64,000 bases of DNA. Source: Blumeriella jaapii. Its lineage: Eukaryota > Ascomycota > Leotiomycetes > Helotiales > Drepanopezizaceae. The notes under the pieces were generated by a model. The model was not told where the DNA came from, did no database searches, and saw only the letters and a program-made list of their open reading frames with translations. A program made the translations under genes and the position numbers. Below are positions 36,738 through 49,617 of this stretch, piece after piece (within the stretch, counting starts at the first letter, position 1; the number at the start of each line of letters is the position of its first letter). The stretch spans positions 1,063,501 to 1,127,500 of the forward strand of contig VWND01000007.1 in the NCBI GenBank assembly GCA_009599575.1, in the 5' to 3' direction.

Positions 36738-39700
36738 GCTTTTTAATAATAATAATAAAAACGAAAACCCTTTTTCAAACGATTTCCAAAACGCATACGA
36801 GAAAGTCGAAAGCTTTTCCGCCAATCGAAGAAACGCTCAGGCCTAAGCAAAGTTTTTTTTTTAAACGTATTACGCGATATGCGTTATTTTAACGTTCGAA
36901 AGCTTTTTGATAGCGATTTATTAATAATTCCCGTTATATTTACCAAAAATGGCCTTTTGTATAAAATAAAAACGCTCGCCGATTTTAAAGCGAACGGTTA
37001 TGCGTTAATCGATTCGGCGCTAATCAAATCCTTTTTTTTTTTTTAAAATTTTTAATTTAATCTTTTCCGGCTCTTTTTTTTGTAAAAAAGTATAATAAAA
37101 TTCGTGGCCATTCAATTATACATTTTACGTTTTTTAATTTTATTATTAACAACCGAATATAATCGTTTATTTTTTTTTAATTATTAACCTCGGAAATTAT
37201 AATATAATTCTAGAAAAAGCTTGATTGGCCGAACACCAAGTTTTATTAAACTGTAATAAACGCAAGCTTTATTAGCCGAAATCTTATCTTTTCACAGCCT
37301 TTTACGCTCGTTATATTAAAATTTTTTATTTGCATTTTCGAAAAATTTAATTTCGCCATCAGAACGACGTTATAAAACGTAACAAAAACTTTGATTAATT
37401 GTAGCAAATCTACGACGCTGTGCGAAGCGCGAAAAAATCGAATTTTATTCGCGGTGTTAATTTCGATAGCGACGCCAATGGAATAATACAAAAAATTATA
37501 TTATTTTTCCAGGCTGACGATTTTTTTTTTATTATTTTTTTTTTTTTTCTTTTCTTTTCGTCAAAACAGCTTTTTTGTTTTACGAAAAACAATTATACCA
37601 AAAACCGAAAAAAAGCTTTCGCCGCGATAGCCTTTCAGCTTAATATAATCGATAATTCAAACAAGCTATTTTTTAAACTTTCTAAACGACCAATTCGAAA
37701 ACGAGTTTTTCAACCTATTATTTATTTAATTTCCATTTGCCAAATTATTGCATACGCTTTTAAGCTGATTTTCAAAAAAAAAATAGTTGAAATGTTTTTA
37801 ATTTTTTTGTACGAGATCGACAAAATACTAAACGATTTTACGTATAACACTTTTTTTAAAACCTAATTTCACAGTTTTTTCGAACGTTTCAAAACGAACG
37901 AAATATCGATTTCGACCCTTTTAATTAATTTAGCAAAGCTAACTTCGAATAAATTTTTTTTCGAATTTTTTTTTCCGGAATACAAAGACTTCGAACACGT
38001 GTTTTTTAAGGCCGCCAGCAACGAGCTAGCCTTTTACCGATTTTACGACTATAAAATCGAATTTATTATAAATAAAAAAAAGCTGAAATACATTTTTTTA
38101 TACAAAATGTCGATTTTAAAGCTCGAAATTATTAAAATTTATTTGTAAAATAATTTTAACAAAGGTTTTATCGAACTTTTTATCGCTTTTTTTGCCGCTT
38201 TAATGCTTTCGCTAAAAAACCCGACGGTTTATTACGTTTTTGTATCGATTATCGAGCTTTTAATAACGTTATTCGTAAAAATCGCTATTTTTTTCTTTTT
38301 ATCGATAAAACTTTTGCTCGTTTTTCGAAAGCGCGAATTTTTACGAAATTCGATATTCGTTAAGCTTTTTACAAAATTCGAATAAATCCCGCTAATAAAA
38401 AACTAACGACGTTTCGTACGCGTTACGGCGCTTATAAATGCAAAATGCTATTTTTTAGCTTTATTAATAAACCCGCAATTTATCAACGTTATATAAACGA
38501 CGTTTTTTTCGATTATTTAAACGATTTTTGTATTATATATTTAAATAATATTTTTATTTATTCGTCCGACCTTTTGAAATACGTTATATACGTTCGCAAA
38601 ATGCTCCAAAAGTTCGCTGACGCTGAATTATAAATCGATATTCGGAAATTTGAATTTAACGTTATTCGGACCCGTTATTTAAGCTTTATTATTTTTATTA
38701 AAAGTCTAAAAGTAAATTTAGAAAAAATCTTCGTGATCGCTTATTAAAAGCCTTTTACTATTGTAAAAAGTGTACAAAGCTTTTTTGGTTTTTATAACTT
38801 TTATCGACGTTTTATTCGAAACTACGGTATAATTACAAAGCTTTTGGTCTATTTAACCAAAGCTAACGTTTCTTTTAATTTTATTTCTGAATGTCAGAAA
38901 AGTTTCGACCTTTTTATACTAGCTTTTATTATTGCATCAGTTTTATAATATTACAAGCAAAATCTTTTTTGTATATTAAAAACTGACGCTTCCGACGGCG
39001 TAATAGCTTTTATGCTTTCGCAATTTTATAATAACGATTGGCTTCCAGTCGCTTATTTTAGCAAAATCATAACTTTCGCAAAATTAAATTACGTCGTATA
39101 CGATAAAAAAATGCTCGCAATCGTAAAATTTTTAAATAATTTTCGTATTAAATTAACTAATTCAGTTTATCAAATCAAAATAATTATTAATTATAAAACT
39201 TTAAAATATTTTATAATTTTCAAATTTTTAAACGTTCGATAAACACGCTGGGCCGAGCTTCTCGCCGACTACAACTTTTTTATTACGTATAAACCAAATA
39301 AACACAACCTTTTGGCTGACGCATTAATACGTCGTACGAGCGAATTCGACCGCTAAAACTTTTTTAAACGCATCTAGCGCTTGCAAATTTTTTTCCGAGC
39401 CGATCAGATCGATTACCGCTTTTTAATTAAAAAACTTCGATTTTTTACGGCCTTCGAAACAGCTGTTTTTATCGTTGAAATAGCTGATTTTTCTTTCGCA
39501 TTCCGTATCGTTAATTAAATTTTCTACGCTAATCGTATAATTAGCAGTCTAATAGCTTTCCGAAAAAAGCTGTACGAAACGCTACGAAAAAAAACGACGC
39601 TAACAACACTTCGTATACACTTAAACGCGACCTGCTGCTATATTACGATCGCTTAATAATATTAAACGTCGATTATTTTCGTTTGGCTTTTGTACGAAAA

Positions 39701-40983
39701 ATACACGACCAGATTTTTACCGCTTATTTCAGCGTTCGTAAAACTACGCAATTGCTTTCGGACTAATATTATTAGCGAAATATAATAGCTTTCGTAAAAC
39801 AATATTATCGCAACTGCCACGTTTATCGAAGGAATTTTGTTTTAAAAAATAAGCGCTCCGGCCTTTTTCAGCCTTTTCCTGTTTTTAACCATTTTTAAAA
39901 ATACGTTATAATAAATTTTTATAGCTTTAACAAAAACAAACACGATTACGATAACGTGTTCGTAATAATAAATCGCTTTTTTAAGCAAGCTATTTCGATT
40001 TTCTGCTATAAAAATATCGACGCTCGAAGCTTCGTTAAATTGTATATATTCCACGTATATAAGTATTTTAGCCTTTCGAAAAGTATTATTAGCGATCGTG
40101 GCTTTTAATATTAATTTATTTTTTGGTCTGAATTAAATATAATACTCGGTACGCAATTAAAGCTTTCGACAGCCGCTTATTTTAAAACCGATAATCAGAC
40201 CGAAATTTACAACCAATATTTGCAAAAACGCTTTCGATTTTTCGTAAATTTTTATTAAAACAATTAAAGCGAATTTTTTTTAATAATAGATTTCGTTTAA
40301 ATGGTTTTCTTTTACGAAAGTTTAAATAGCCTTTTATTTTTTAAAATTATATACGATTATACTTTTTATATTAATTAAAATTAAAAGCTCGATATTTCCT
40401 TTTTTTCCAATCTTTTATATAAGCTAAACGCAGACGAAGCTCGTGCGTACGCTCGCCGCTATTACGACGCTTAAAACCTCGCCAAATCGCACTTTTAATA
40501 AACTTATAACAAAATAAAAAAAAATACGAATAAATTTCGCCGCGCGATCGATTTTAACGTTAGCGATTACGTTTGGCTCGATATACGTTTATTTCCGACC
40601 TTCCGGCTTTTTCGCAAACTCGATAATTTTACAAACGGCTTTTTTAAAATTATAACCAAAATTTTCGACAACGCTTTTAAGCTAGACCTTTTTAGTATTA
40701 TAAACGTACACCCAGTTTTTCACGCTAATCGACTGCGTAAAACAGCTGACGACGCGCTTTCAAGTCAGATTAATCCAGCCTTTGAATTTATTAATATAAT
40801 TAATAAGCTTAAATACGAAATCGAAAAATTAATCGCTTATCGAATACAGCGGAAAACTTTTTAGTACAAAGCTTTTTAAATAAGCTTAAATAAAAATTTT
40901 ATATGGTACTCCGCGTCTGATTTTATATACGCTTTTTTGAAAATGCGCGATTTCCATTTGACGCATAAAAAGCTTTTCGATCC
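36738..40983 (+). pseudogene. X pol: reverse transcriptase, RNase H, integrase, chromodomain, broken
   Basis: Plus-strand pol of the chromodomain element. The reverse transcriptase block near 38445-38570 reads YQRYINDVFFDYLNDFCIIY followed by LNNIFIYSSD: the YLDD active site has become YLNN, a G-to-A effect. RNase H is at 39012-39242 (DWLPVAYFSK, AKLNYVVYDKKMLAIV), then WAELLADYNFFITYKPNKHN. Integrase covers about 39400-40650. A chromodomain-like end occurs at 40690-40980 (WYSASDFIYAFLKMRDFHL). The piece is cut at 40983 by C2. Confidence 0.85.
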
Positions 40984-41281
40984 TGTCGTGCATAGCTGAA
41001 TAGTCGGTAGGAATCCTCACCGGAGGCTGGAACGGATAAATTGTATGCAGTAAATTGTTATTTGTATTGTTCTAAGTCTGACTGGCGAGCTCTCCGCAGA
41101 AGACGGAAGGTTCGGGCTCGCTTAGTTAATCGCTCGGACTAGTTTTCAAAAAGGCTCGTTATTACGTGACTACGAGCCTTTCCGAGTTTTAAAAACATTT
41201 AATTACTAAAAGCGTATAAGAAAAATAAATCTGAAACAAAAAAAATAAAAAATAATAAAAAAATATAAATATAACGCAATA
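40984..41281 (-). repeat. 3' LTR of C2
   Basis: About 298 bp; pairs with 48917-49218. It carries the same palindrome as the C1 LTRs and a short deletion relative to them near the CTCGGACTAG stretch. Confidence 0.9.
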
Positions 41282-41472
41282 CATTTTTTAGCTAATTGCC
41301 AATCCGATAATCAGTTATTTTTAAAGCGCGGAAAAGTCTTTTTGTCGTCCGAATGCGGCCGTAACGCGATATTGCAATATTTATATAATTTATTTATATT
41401 TTTTGTCGTTGCGAAGCGTAAATAAAGCTAATTCAGCTTAAATAAGAATTTCGTCGTTTATAAAAACCTTAA

Positions 41473-42735
41473 CTTTTTTATTTTCCCATCAGTTTTTTAA
41501 TAAATTCAGGTTTTATTATTTTAATTAAAAACATCGATATAATCTTTTTTACATTTAAAAAAAGTCGTCCGCGTGGCTTTACGCGATTAATTAGCCCAGC
41601 TTTTCGGACTTTTAATTTTCGGCGCTTGCGTAATCGAAGTTTTGCGAAGTTTATTTTACGCAATCAGTCGGCTTTTTCGGCCAATTCGTTTTTTTTTAAC
41701 CTTTTCGAAAAAGGCGACTTTTTCGATGTTTCGTTTTTGGACGGTTTTTTCGAAAATCCATACTTGCCTGGCTTCGAAAATGCCGATATGGCGCCTGAAA
41801 GTAGAAAAAAACGCTGCTGGCGGTGGAAAAGCTATTAGCGGTAATTTCGGTTCTGATAACACTTCCGATAAGAAAGGGCAAAACACTAGCGCTTTTGGAA
41901 AAAAAGCGCCCGGAGGTTATCAGAGCGAAAAAACTGGAAGTAAAAATAACAACGATAATCGTTTTTTAAAACGCGTTCGCATTAGAGCCAAAAAGCCTGC
42001 TATTTTTAAGTTTTTTAATTTTACTTTTTTTATATAATTTATATTATTCGCGGAATAATTAAAAATCTAAATTACGACTGCCTGTCGAACTTGGCTGAAG
42101 CTCGTTGCTATCGATGCCACGCAATCAGCACGTCGTATATTTCGGCCGACGCGAACGTTTTGGCTGCGTAATCTTCCGTTTTTAAAACTCGGATTAATAA
42201 GATTATTAAAACGGTTAGTTTTATCGAAAAACTTTATCGTTTCTACTAATCGATTTCTAAAATATAACGGTCATTTTTTATTCTACGGTTAAAACGGCTT
42301 TAAAAATGCAAAAAAATAAGCTTTTAAATCGATCGTAATTCAGAAGGAAAATTAATAAACACAAAGCGTATTATTAACGCGAAGCTCGCCGCGGCTCGTA
42401 AAATCTTTCAGATTTCTGCTTTTTTTGCTTTTCGAATGGAAACTTTTATTTCTGTTCTACGTGCTGGCGGAATAGGGCCTGGCCACGACCCACCAGAAAA
42501 TGCTTCCGTTCCTGGAAGTTCAAAAAGGAATCTCGCGGCGACCTTTCTGCCAAACGTTCCTGGTCCTCAGCCTAATAAAGCTCCGCAAAAAAGAAAAAAT
42601 ATTCCGGCTGCACAGCCGGCGGCAGCTGTTTTTAAAAAAGCTATCGAAGAATTTATTCCAAATCTGACTGTCGCAAAACGTCGGGCGCGAATTATTATTT
42701 TGGCGGATTATATTTTTAACTTTTTGCAAAGCTGA
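41473..42735 (+). pseudogene. antisense Cys-motif frame of the copia family (C2 copy)
   Basis: This frame lies opposite to gag-pol between the end of pol and the 3' LTR. Patches in order: 41473-41830 (ending FENPYLPGFENADMAPESRK); a one-frame shift; 41790-42035, rich in Gly, Ser, Lys and Asn (GGGKAISGNFGSDNTSDKKG); another frame change at a T-run near 42025-42035 that C1 lacks; then LAEARCYRCHAISTS (a Cys-x2-Cys motif); and finally a clean 99-codon open end, 42436-42735, with PNKAPQKRKNIPAAQPAAAV and a basic helix near the stop. Internal stops are TAA or TAG. No family is recognised. The two shifts could be damage or a missed intron. Some minus-strand frames are also open here, so the coding strand is argued, not proved. 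Confidence 0.48.
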
Positions 42736-42739
42736 GCGG

Positions 42740-45700
42740 TTTGGTTTTGGGTTTTTAAATTTGCGAAAAATTCGGATTTTTTTTAATTAAAAAATAATTT
42801 TGCTATGTTTTAAGTTTTAATAAAAATCTGTTTAAATAAGTGTACGCCTGCAAAATGCAAGCTTTTTAGTTCGATTGATCGAGCTTTTCGATAAAGCTTC
42901 GAGAATTTCGTAAATTAAAAAGTTTAACGAAACTTTCGTGCTTTTATCGGATCAAATTTTTAATAAAACCGTTTGCGTGCATTTTATTTATTAGAAAATA
43001 TATAATTTTAAACTTTTTATTTTAATACTTTTGGCGAATTCATATATTGCTTATATCGACGTGGCGGAGCTTTATAAAAATTTTCTTTTTGTTTTTTACG
43101 ATTAATCTAATCGTTTATTAATTGTCGTAATATACGTTTTACTTAGAAATAATATCGAATCGAAGCTTTTTAAAAAAACGTTAAAATGCTATTATCTTTT
43201 TTACGATCGTTATATAAGCAAATAATTCCGCTTTAATAAAAAAAGTAATAACTGTGTTTTTTGTCGTATAACTTTTCATAAAATAGCATTTTCGAAAAGA
43301 AAAAAAATATAATCTTAAAAAAATTTCCGAGTTTCTAAATCGTCGGCGAAAAAAGCGTCGGTAAAAACTATTAATTAATTTTTCCGCTCCTTCCGATTAT
43401 AAACGATTTTTAAAAACCTCGTTTTATAAAAAATATCGAAGCGTTTAATTGGCTGTTTCGAAATGTTAGAAACTTGGGTTGGTAAAAAAAATAAAAAAAT
43501 TAAAAAGCTGCGAAAAACCACGTCGGATCGAAGCATAATAGCCGTGTATAAAATTAAAAAACCGATTTTTTTTTTAATATTTTTTAATCTGCGAAGGCGT
43601 AGCTACGCCTGGGTTTTTAATAAATTCGCAAATTAAAAAAAATGTATTTGAAAAGCGCTTTTTACATATATCAAACTTCGTAGCGATCTTTTCGATATAC
43701 GAATCGTAAACAAAAAGATTTTTTTTTTTTTATCTGTTTCGTAAAATACGAATTCCGAAAAAAATAGTTCAAATCTTTTATATTTGTAAATTCGTAAGCT
43801 TTTTTCAGACCGAAAATAATTTCGTCGGCTTTTAACGAATAAAAGGCGTGGTATAAAACTTAAATATCGTCGACGTAAAACGCTACGTATACGCTTCGTA
43901 TTTCGTTAGCGAATATATAAAGCTTTTCGTCTATTAATTCGAGCTTTAGCTTTTTTAAAATATTAGCGAATTCGCTATACTATAAAACTAAAAAATCTTT
44001 TAATTTATACAAAGCTCGGTTTAACTATACTATTATATTTGATTATTTGAATTTATTAAGCAAATAATACGTAACTAACTTATTTCTAAAGTTTCGTTTT
44101 GCATTAACGAAAGCATTAACCATATCGAATTGCTTGATTTTCAAATCGAAATAAGCCGCCAACGTTATAACCGTTCGGAAAAAACGGGCTGCGAATATAA
44201 CTACGTATATAAAAAAAATTAAAACTTCGTTTTAAAAGTTTTTTTTCACGACTAGTTTCGATTTGCACCGCTGCAATTCGCTTAAGCTGTTCGTTTTATA
44301 TATAAAAACCTATTTAAAATAAAAAAATTTATTATTTTTTATTTTTTTAATAATTTTCCAGCACTTTTTGGTTTTCAAATTTTTAATCTCGGTTTTTGCT
44401 TTTTTTCTGAACTGCTTTCTTATTTGATAATTTTTCAATTCGTTTTAGTTTTTTTTAAAACCTTCGAAAAAATTGTTCCGATATTATTTTTAATCGAAAA
44501 ATTAAATGTTTTTTATCGATTTTTTTTTTATCGAAGCCGCTATTATTGCGTAAACAGCCTAAAAGTCTTTTTTATTTATTTAAATCGGCTCGTTTGTCCA
44601 AAACGTATAAACGAATTCGTCGATTTATTATTTGATAAATAAAACTATTGGTTAAAAGATTTCGTATACCGTAGCGTACATTTCCGGTCTATCCGGCTAA
44701 TATAAAATAAAATTTGTACGATTTCGTTTGGCAATTTTTGAAATCAGCTGCTTTTTATCGTTTATCGGAAACTTCGATTTGTTTTTTTTACTTTTTTTAA
44801 ATAATGCTTCCTTTTTAATAATCAGCTTTAAAAAAGCTTTTAAAAGCAAACGTTCAAATGGCTGCTTTATTTTAAATCGATTTGACGCCTGATTTGCCGG
44901 GCGATAACTTTTAATTATAATTTAAAAGATTAAATTGCGCGCTTTTTTTATATAGAGCCATTTCTATGCCCGCGCCGAAAAAACCTTTTAAAGCTTTGCT
45001 CTGTTTTATTTTGTTTTGCAATAATAAGCTTTACTAGTCTATTATTTTTTTTTGGATTTTCATAACTTTTTAACGCTTTTATCGCGTCGGTCAAAATGTT
45101 TCGAATATGCTTTATATATTTCCGATTAATAACTAATTTTAAAAATTAAAACTGGTCGGTAATAGCTTTATCGAAAAAACTTTTATAAAAGATTATTATT
45201 CCCGAGCTCTGAACGTCTGAATCGACCGTAAAAAAAGGCTCGATCGCCTCGACTTTTATTAAGTTTTTTACTTCCGAAGATTTGGCTTTCTCTGAAATAT
45301 TTAAATTCATTAGTATTAAAATGTTTGTTTTTTTTTTTTATCGTAAGTTTTGAAAATCTATTAAAAAAGCCTGAAATCGGTTCTGGTTCTGATAGCGGCT
45401 CCGGTGGAAAAAGACTTTTATTCCTTTTTGTAAAATCTGGAAGTTGTTCGTTTTGTAATAATAGCTTTTTTTTTGTATTACTTTTCTTTTAGCATACCGA
45501 GTTTTGCTGGTCTGCGCCGCCATTAAGACCGCTCGCTAATATCTGATATTTAGCGTTTTGAGCTTTTTCGTCTTTTGCGTTTTCGATAAATTCCACGGTT
45601 TTCTAAAGCTTTAGTTTAGTTATAAAACTTGGACTTTCAGCTTCCGAAAAGTAGAATTTGGATTCGTTAAACACTACGTTTCGGCTCGTAATCATACGTA

Positions 45701-48700
45701 TTAGCTGAAGCATTTAGATTTTGTAAATATTAAAAGCGTTATATTTAATTAAATATTCGATATATTCTTTCGAAAGAATTTTAAATTTTTTTTTGTGTTT
45801 TATAGCTTTTCGATTTTTTATTATTAAATACGCACGAGTTTTATACGCATAAACTTTGCTTTAATCTGGTTTGAAATCGGCCGTACGCGCTTTTATAATA
45901 GCAGGGTCGTAATACCGAAAATATTGCTTAAATCAATTGTATAGAATTTTATTTAAAAATTTGAATTGTTTTTTCGCAAACGGCGATATATTATATAAAT
46001 GCGCTGCTGCTTTTATCGTTTCGGGCCAAAAAAAAGTTGAAAGTTCCGTTTTAATTCTTATTTTTATCGAACGCTTAATTACTTTTCTTTCTGCTCGTTC
46101 GATCGAGCCATTTGACTGATGCACGTAGAATGGAATTAACTTCAGATCGATACTTTCGCGCTTCGCTTATTTTTAATATTTCGAAATAATGTTTTTTTAT
46201 TTTAAAATTACCGACGATTCGTTATTTTATCGAATTTTGCAAATGGAAAAGTTGTATTAGCGTTTTATTTATGCGTCAAACGTTTAAAAACGGTTCAAAA
46301 CGATTTTTATATCTTTCGTCTTAATAGCGAAAGCCTAAATTTTCTTATTATATTCGTTTTTTATTAAAAACATTTACGTCGAGCCGTTGTAAGCTTTTCT
46401 ACGACTTTTGAAATAATCGTAAAAATCTTAGCCGATGCGAAAAAAAAGCCTGGAAAACTTGTTTTCTGATATTACTTTTAAAATCATTTGCTTTAAATAC
46501 GTTACAACACACTTTTCGCATTTTATTTTAATTAAGCTTTTAATTTTTATTTTACGAGTATTTTCGACCAGCTTTTCGAACGCGTTTTTATTCAAATAGC
46601 CCGAACGAAAATGCTATAAGCGCGTATTATTATTCCGATCGTACGTAAATACGCTGCTTTTTTTAAATTTATAACGCGTACGACGTTTCGAAATTGTATA
46701 AATTATTAGGCCGGGCGAATCACGTTTCAAAAAGTTTAAATTGTTATATAAAAAAGTGCGAACAAAAAAAGCAATTGACTTTGATATATTTAAATATACA
46801 AAAATCGGCGATTGTTTAATATTAACGTTTTAAAATAAAGCTTTTAAAACTTTCAAAACGAAAAGTATTATTCGATCCTTGAAACCAATAATTTTTTTTA
46901 GCCAAAAAACTAGCGGAAATAATATTAGTAATAAAATCTAAAACGAACGTTACGTTGTTAAAAACTATATCCTAAAGCTTTTTATTTTTTTTGCGAAAAG
47001 CCTTTTTTATTAAACGACTTTTTTTTTCGACGATTAAAAAACTTTGTATGCTTGCATAAACGCTGTTAATAGAGTTATTAATCTTTTTATAAAACTTTTC
47101 GATAAAAAGGTTTTTGTCGTTTATCAAATAAATTTTAAAGCAATTGTTAAAAAAAATACTTTTGTTTAAAAAATAATATTAACTAAGCTTTAAAACCAAA
47201 ACGTTAATTCCGAAATGCTTTTTAATCGTATCAAAGCAAAAAAAACAAAAAATTGCGGTAGAAAACTTTTTCTGGTCGTTTTTAAAAATTGATTTTGGAA
47301 TCTGTTTTGGCTTAATTATTAGGATTCTAAGGATTTTGTTAATTGCGACCATTTGAATACTTTTTTTATTTAGAGCTTTCAAAGCCTTTTTATAATTAAA
47401 AAACAGCTTTTTTCGCATTTCAGCGATCTTCTGCTTATTTAAAAAATTAAAAAAAGTTTTTTTTTTACGACGATTATTTATTGCGTACAAAAGCTTTTTA
47501 CAATCGGTTAAAAAATAAAAATAGCGCTTTTTAAAAGTATCGCATAGACAGTTATACCCTTTTTCTTTTTTCTTTTTGCTTTTTTCTTTTTTTTTTTTAC
47601 GATTTTTCGAAATATCGTTGTTTTTAAAATCGAAAAGGAAAATAGCGAAAACTCCGACTTTTCGGCCTAAATTGTCGAATTTTCGGTTGTTTTTAAAAAA
47701 AAAAATTATAAAACTTAATTCGATTGGAATCTTTTTCATAAAAAAACCGGCAAGTTCGTTTTTCAGATACTTAGCCTTTTTGCCGTTCGCTTATTATAAA
47801 TTAATATATGCGGCGATTGCGTCGAGAAAATCGATAGCAGCGTGGCGGCCATTTATATTAGAAATCTTATACTCGATAGCTGCTCTGTAAGCGGTCTGCT
47901 ATTTTTTTATCCACTCGGTAATATTTATCCTCCCGCTGTACGCTTTGCGAAAAGTGTTTTTGTAATTAAATTTAACGAAGCTAACTACGGAAAAATATAC
48001 AAAAGCAATATCCTTTTTTAAAATACGAACGAAGGCCTAGAATAACTTTTGCTTTCTTTTATAATATAAATCTTTAACCCTACGCATACTTTTATCTATT
48101 AAAGAATTTTTTTATAAATCAATATGAAAAATGGCGTACGCTTTTTTATTATTAATAACGTTGATTTTCGATTAAGCAATTGCAAAATTTATTAAATTGG
48201 TTTTTACAATTGAAAACCTAATCGAGCAACTTTTAGTAAGCAGTAACGTACTCCTGCTATTTCTTGAGTTTTTTTAAATAGTTTTTAAAAAGATAATCGA
48301 TTTTATTTTTCAAATCGTCGAAAATTAAATTGGCTGATCGAGGCCTGTCGGAAGGATTGCTAGTCGTAACGGCGGCCTTTTCTGCTTCGGTTATACTATT
48401 ATATTCGGCGCATTTTCGATCGTAGTCTGTTTAGCGTTTTTTGTTTTTTTAATCGATAAATTAATATAACGATTGTTTTTATGGTCGTTTATTAATTAAA
48501 AAGCGAAGTGAAAAATCAGGATCGGTGTAATCGAAAAAAAAAATTCCTGATCGATAAAATTTATACGCTTTTAATCAAAAGATTTACGATTTTGAATCGT
48601 AAAAGAAAACCTTCTTTTTCGTAGGGGCCGATATATTGTTTTCGTTGTGAAAAATCGATTGATTTGATTAAAAAAAGTAAAAAAATAAAAATAAAATTTG

Positions 48701-48916
48701 TAAATTAAAAAAATCGAAGAATTAATGCTTTTCGCACTTTTAATGGCCTTTTATCGATTCGTGGCCTTTTGCCAAATAAGGAAAACTCTGCAAAATATAA
48801 CCTTTTACGAATATCTTTTGATAATTCGAATAAATTAACCGGTAAAGGCTCCCAACGAATCTCCTAGCGTATGCATTGCAGAAAAAAGCTTATTAATTGG
48901 CTCCGGAGCTTATAAC
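42740..48916 (-). pseudogene. C2 gag-pol, broken
   Basis: Minus-strand copia remnant from right to left. Gag has its best block at 47739-47179, with a knuckle-like NCLCDTFKKRYFYFLTDC as in fungal copia gag. Integrase is at 46124-45933 (QSNGSIERAERKVIK, FFWPETIKAAAHLYN). Reverse transcriptase has YVDDI near 43880-43865. RIP stops are throughout. Confidence 0.82.
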
Positions 48917-49218
48917 TGTCGTGCATAGCTGAATAGTCGGTAGGAATCCTTACCGAAGGCTGGAACGGATGAATTGTATACAATAAATTGTTACTTATAT
49001 TGTTTTAAATTTGACTGGCGAGCTTTTCGCAAAAAACGGAAGGTTCGGGCTCGCTTAGTCAGTCGCTCGGAAAAACTAGTCTCCGAAAAGGCTCGTTATT
49101 ACGTGACTACGAGCCTTTCCGAGCTTCAGGAACATTTAACTACTGAAAGCGTACAGAAAGAATGAATCTGGAACAAAAGAAATGAAAGATAATAAAGGAA
49201 TGTAAATATAGCGCAACA
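48917..49218 (-). repeat. 5' LTR of C2
   Basis: 302 bp and the least altered copia LTR in the window. On its plus strand a 63-codon frame (48974-49165) is shared with the C1 3' LTR. Palindrome arms AAAGGCTCGT and ACGAGCCTTT lie near 49085-49118. Confidence 0.92.
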
Positions 49219-49223
49219 GATCC

Positions 49224-49346
49224 TTTTGTAAAACTTATAAACTGGCTGAAAGCGTATTCCGAAGATTTGGATTCGTACGATTATTTAAATAATAACGTAC
49301 CAATAAATAAAAATTCGAAGGCGCGTTTTTTCGGACGGAAAAATAA
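49224..49346 (+). pseudogene. X pol C-terminal end
   Basis: The last part of X pol after the C2 insertion. It includes LDSYDYLNNNVPINKNSKAR followed by FFGRKN, resembling the basic tail that ends fungal chromodomain gypsy polyproteins. A purine-rich GGACGGAAAAATAA stretch precedes the 3' LTR as a polypurine tract. Confidence 0.65.
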
Positions 49347-49612
49347 TATAACGACTTATTCGCTTGCCCCTCGTATTACCCCAGCAACTACGTATAATTG
49401 CAAGCTTTCTGGTCTTTTAATAAGTCTTTTTATCAACTATAAAAACTATCCATATATATAAGGCTTTTTTTTTTTAGCAACCTTTGCCTTTTGCAATTAT
49501 TGATTTTAAATAAATATTTTTATTACAGAACCAAAGGCTCGTTTTTTATACCATATGAACACGGCGACCAGTTGACTGATTTCCCAGCCCTTCGACTGAT
49601 TAGATCGTCACA
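49347..49612 (+). repeat. 3' LTR of X
   Basis: 266 bp from TATAACGAC (mutated TGTAACGAC) to CGTCACA, followed by the ATTTC duplication (49613-49617). Its inner half is more mutated than its outer half. Confidence 0.9.
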
Positions 49613-49617
49613 ATTTC

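Larger units (their letters stand above)
40984..49218 (-). mobile_element. C2: second Ty1/copia copy, same orientation
   Basis: An 8,235-bp element with perfect GATCC duplications at 40979-40983 and 49219-49223. It is collinear with C1 along its whole length and less mutated in places. The coding strand is minus. It lies in the 3' end of X pol. Confidence 0.92.
19343..49612 (+). mobile_element. X: chromodomain Ty3/gypsy element, split by G2, C1 and C2
   Basis: Inserted in G1 with duplication ATTTC. Its LTR (266 bp, TGTAACGAC ... GTCACA) is intact at the right (49347-49612). At the left it is split into 19343-19426 and 26805-26986 by G2. The body is 26987-28484, 36738-40983 and 49224-49346. 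Without inserts the element is about 6.4 kb. Domains in plus-strand order: gag, reverse transcriptase, RNase H, integrase, chromodomain. All are broken by RIP stops. Confidence 0.88.
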
